Assembly: GCA_937902305.1 (NCBI GenBank)
Contig: CALDHV010000169.1
Coordinates: 1-6,872 of the forward strand
Length of the DNA stretch: 6,872 nucleotides
Direction: 5' to 3'
Source: an uncultured Clostridia bacterium
Lineage (GTDB): Bacteria; Bacillota; Clostridia; Oscillospirales; Acutalibacteraceae
Below the pieces are notes generated by a model, which searched no databases, had not been told where the DNA came from, and saw nothing but the letters and a program-made list of their open reading frames with translations. Below, piece after piece: positions 5,678 to 6,872 of this stretch. The position numbers were made by a program, and so were the translations under genes. Numbering within the stretch: position 1 is the stretch's first letter; each line of letters starts with the position of its first letter.

Positions 5678-6499
5678 CTACCGCGTGGCATTGCGGCGGT
5701 AATTACCCGGGGACATCCCGTTGCAACGCTTGAAGAAGGTGCTGAAATAATACTCATTATCAAACCCCGTGCGTTCGCTGACAGTACGCAGGGGAATGTC
5801 CGGGTCTTCCAGTAGCGTTTGTATCTGCCGCACCTTTTCCCGCCGCAGATACGCGGCAAGGGTGCAATGCTCATATCGCTCAAACAGTCGGCTCAACTGC
5901 CGCGCGCCGATCCCGCACGCCCGCGCCACCTCGTCGCATCGCCAGAAACGCCCGGGATTATCGCGCAGGTAACGGAGTGCGGCGGTGATGCGCTCATCCG
6001 GCGCGGGGAGGGTGAGCGGGTCGGCGGCGGGGACGGTATCGACCGACAGACACAGCATCTCCAGCAGGCGATTGCGCAGGATATGCTCCGAGTAGACCGT
6101 ATCCCGCTCCGCCTCCGCCAGACAGAACGTCACCTCCTCCGGATGGGGGTAGCGCCCTGATGTGACGCCCTGCTCCGTCAGCGCCCGCATCAGCGGCGTA
6201 TCGGGAGCGATCTCAAAGGCGGCGCTCAATTTGACGAAATCGCCCGTCCAGCCCTCGACCCGGTGGACGGTATCGGGCGGCAAAAGCAGATGGTCGCCCC
6301 GGACGATGCGCAACGCATGACCGTTGACGGTGTAATCCATCGTCCCCTCCAGCACGAAATGCCACTCAAAAAACGGGTGGTGATGCTCCTTGTGGGACAG
6401 AAAATAGGTACTCCGCGCGGTGATCGCCCGAAACCAGTAGATCCGCCCCAGCGGATCCGGCTCGCCGCCGCCGCGCAACAGCTCTTGATAGTCGTTCAT
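5678..6499 (-). CDS. AraC-family regulator with N-terminal cupin sensor
   Basis: A 273-residue regulator. The N-terminal cupin has HKEHHHPFFEWHFVLEG (residues 36-52), then VNGHALRIVRGDHLLLPP near 58-75 and VHRVEG, the usual histidine-rich beta-barrel that binds a small effector. The AraC DNA-binding domain follows, with helix-turn-helix units near 188-209 (CDEVARACGIGARQLSRLF) and 236-259 (PLRTVSERTGFDNEYYFSTF), ending MSPGNYRR. The ATG at 6499 has AGGAGG (6512-6507) 7 nt upstream. It is divergent from a DapA-family aldolase gene, with symmetric control elements between them, so it probably regulates that gene and itself. No clear terminator follows its stop; the antiporter promoter begins 18 bp downstream, so some readthrough into the antiporter is possible. 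The inducer is unknown, perhaps a sugar acid. Confidence 0.88.
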   Translation of the reverse strand: MNDYQELLRGGGEPDPLGRIYWFRAITARSTYFLSHKEHHHPFFEWHFVLEGTMDYTVNGHALRIVRGDHLLLPPDTVHRVEGWTGDFVKLSAAFEIAPDTPLMRALTEQGVTSGRYPHPEEVTFCLAEAERDTVYSEHILRNRLLEMLCLSVDTVPAADPLTLPAPDERITAALRYLRDNPGRFWRCDEVARACGIGARQLSRLFERYEHCTLAAYLRREKVRQIQTLLEDPDIPLRTVSERTGFDNEYYFSTFFKRCNGMSPGNYRRNATR

Positions 6500-6522
6500 C
6501 CTCCGCCCTCCTTTTTCCGTAA

Positions 6523-6551
6523 ATTATACTTTATTACAAGTCAAATTGCAA
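6523..6551 (-). promoter_or_regulatory. Promoter of the AraC/cupin gene
   Basis: Minus strand: -35 TTGCAA (6551-6546), a 17-bp spacer, and a perfect -10 TATAAT (6528-6523). Predicted transcription start is near 6516, about 17 nt before ATG 6499. The -35 lies inside the palindrome ATTGCAAT. Confidence 0.65.
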
Positions 6552-6602
6552 TAATGATGTCCGAAAATCATAAAAAATCGTCGGATTATTGGATTGCAAT
6601 TT
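6543..6602. repeat. Nested inverted repeat spanning both divergent -35 regions
   Basis: AAATTGCAAT (6543-6552) and ATTGCAATTT (6593-6602) are perfect 10-bp inverted arms. Inside them TCCGA (6560-6564) and TCGGA (6581-6585) form a second inverted pair with the same centre (6572.5). Each outer arm contains the self-palindrome ATTGCAAT, and the two copies are 48 bp apart. The -35 hexamers of both divergent promoters sit inside these copies, as expected for paired regulator sites in an AraC-controlled divergent region. The repeats are seen directly; regulator binding is inferred. Confidence 0.6.
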
Positions 6603-6621
6603 TATCACTGTCATTTACAAT
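6594..6621 (+). promoter_or_regulatory. Promoter of the DapA-family aldolase gene
   Basis: Plus strand: -35 TTGCAA (6594-6599, 4 of 6), a 16-bp spacer, and -10 TACAAT (6616-6621, 5 of 6). Transcription would start near 6628, about 16 nt before ATG 6644. It mirrors the AraC promoter, using the same -35 hexamer inside the second ATTGCAAT copy. Confidence 0.6.
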
Positions 6622-6643
6622 GAAAGAAAAAGGAGGAATGGTT

Positions 6644-6872
6644 ATGCTTGAGAAAAAAGGCGCTTATGTCACGATGATCGTCCCGTATCTGGAAAACGGG
6701 GAGGTGGACTACGATACTGCCCGGCGGTATGTTGACTGGTACCGCGAGGGGGGCTTGACCGGCATTTTTTCCGTCTGTCAATCGACCGAGATACAATTTC
6801 TGACGGTCGAGGAGATCGTCGGCCTCGGACGCCGCCGGATCGACGGACGCGATGTCGGCGAGCGTCTCGCTG
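6644..6872 (+). CDS. Dihydrodipicolinate synthase / N-acetylneuraminate lyase family aldolase, N-terminal part (runs off the right edge)
   Basis: Seventy-six codons are visible. The protein starts MLEKKGAYVTMIVPYLENGE, the first strand of the DapA-type TIM barrel with its typical T-x-x-x-P-(Y/F) motif. GGLTGIFSVCQSTEIQFLTVEE follows, corresponding to G-x-x-G-(I/L)-x-x-x-(G/Q)-(S/T)-(T/S)-G/E-x-x-x-L-x-x-E-E, where the family binds the pyruvate carboxylate. The catalytic Tyr and Schiff-base Lys lie beyond the edge. The VCQSTE version, rather than GTTGE, suggests a catabolic sugar-acid or uncharacterised subgroup instead of lysine-biosynthetic DapA. An adjacent AraC regulator agrees with an inducible catabolic role. 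ATG 6644 is preceded by AGGAGG (6631-6636) with 7 nt spacing; ATG 6638 is in frame but only 1 nt from that site. The exact substrate cannot be assigned. Confidence 0.8.
   Translation, partial: MLEKKGAYVTMIVPYLENGEVDYDTARRYVDWYREGGLTGIFSVCQSTEIQFLTVEEIVGLGRRRIDGRDVGERLA

Noticed and set aside
6800..6872. Possible frameshift near the right edge of the aldolase (arginine-rich RRRIDGRDV stretch)
   Set aside because: The segment is variable in the family and the frame stays open to the edge. Too little sequence remains to judge, so no frameshift is claimed.

Overview
The window appears to join DNA from two kinds of bacteria. Positions about 845-6872 read as one Clostridia-type (Oscillospiraceae/Ruminococcaceae-like) chromosome segment. 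The signs are a Clostridia-style galactokinase, AraC-type sugar regulators, a secreted dockerin protein, strong AGGAGG ribosome binding sites and vegetative-type promoters. Positions 1 to about 838 read instead as Bacteroidota-type DNA: the 3' half of dnaN (DNA polymerase III sliding clamp), then 5 bp later a DnaQ-like 3'-5' exonuclease that runs off the left edge. That gene pair is the usual Bacteroidota arrangement. The two parts meet in frame inside one reading frame, so a galactokinase lacking its last part continues straight into the end of a clamp protein. Isoleucine codons change sharply at the join: ATA is 0 of 25 on the galactokinase side, 9 of 17 on the clamp side, and 6 of 9 in the exonuclease fragment. 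The simplest explanation is a chimeric assembly or chimeric template; a real recombination is possible but cannot be told apart from sequence alone.

Layout, left to right. Minus strand: exonuclease fragment (1-293) and the galK/dnaN chimera (299-1861). A 156-bp divergent control region follows, with an 18-bp dyad overlapping the -35 of the next gene. Plus strand: an AraC-family regulator (2018-2842) overlapping by 4 bp a YgjP-type zinc hydrolase (2839-3390). A two-way terminator (3409-3445) separates these from the next minus-strand genes. Minus strand, in transcription order: AraC/cupin regulator (6499-5678), then from its own promoter a CPA2 cation:proton antiporter (5609-4320) and, 1 nt later, a secreted thioredoxin-like protein with a C-terminal dockerin (4318-3458). 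Plus strand at the right edge: the start of a dihydrodipicolinate synthase/N-acetylneuraminate lyase family aldolase (6644 onward), divergent from the second AraC gene.

Functional picture (inference). Two regulator/enzyme pairs are arranged back to back: AraC with galactokinase, and AraC with a DapA-family aldolase. Both look like inducible carbon-source catabolism modules of a gut or rumen carbohydrate degrader. In the second pair, each of the two divergent promoters has its -35 hexamer inside a copy of the 8-bp palindrome ATTGCAAT, and the whole intergenic region forms a nested symmetric element. The dockerin implies that the organism makes cohesin scaffolds, and the thioredoxin-like domain on it is an unusual cargo.

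No RNA genes, CRISPR arrays, insertion sequences or attachment sites were seen. No gene-free stretch exceeds 300 bp.
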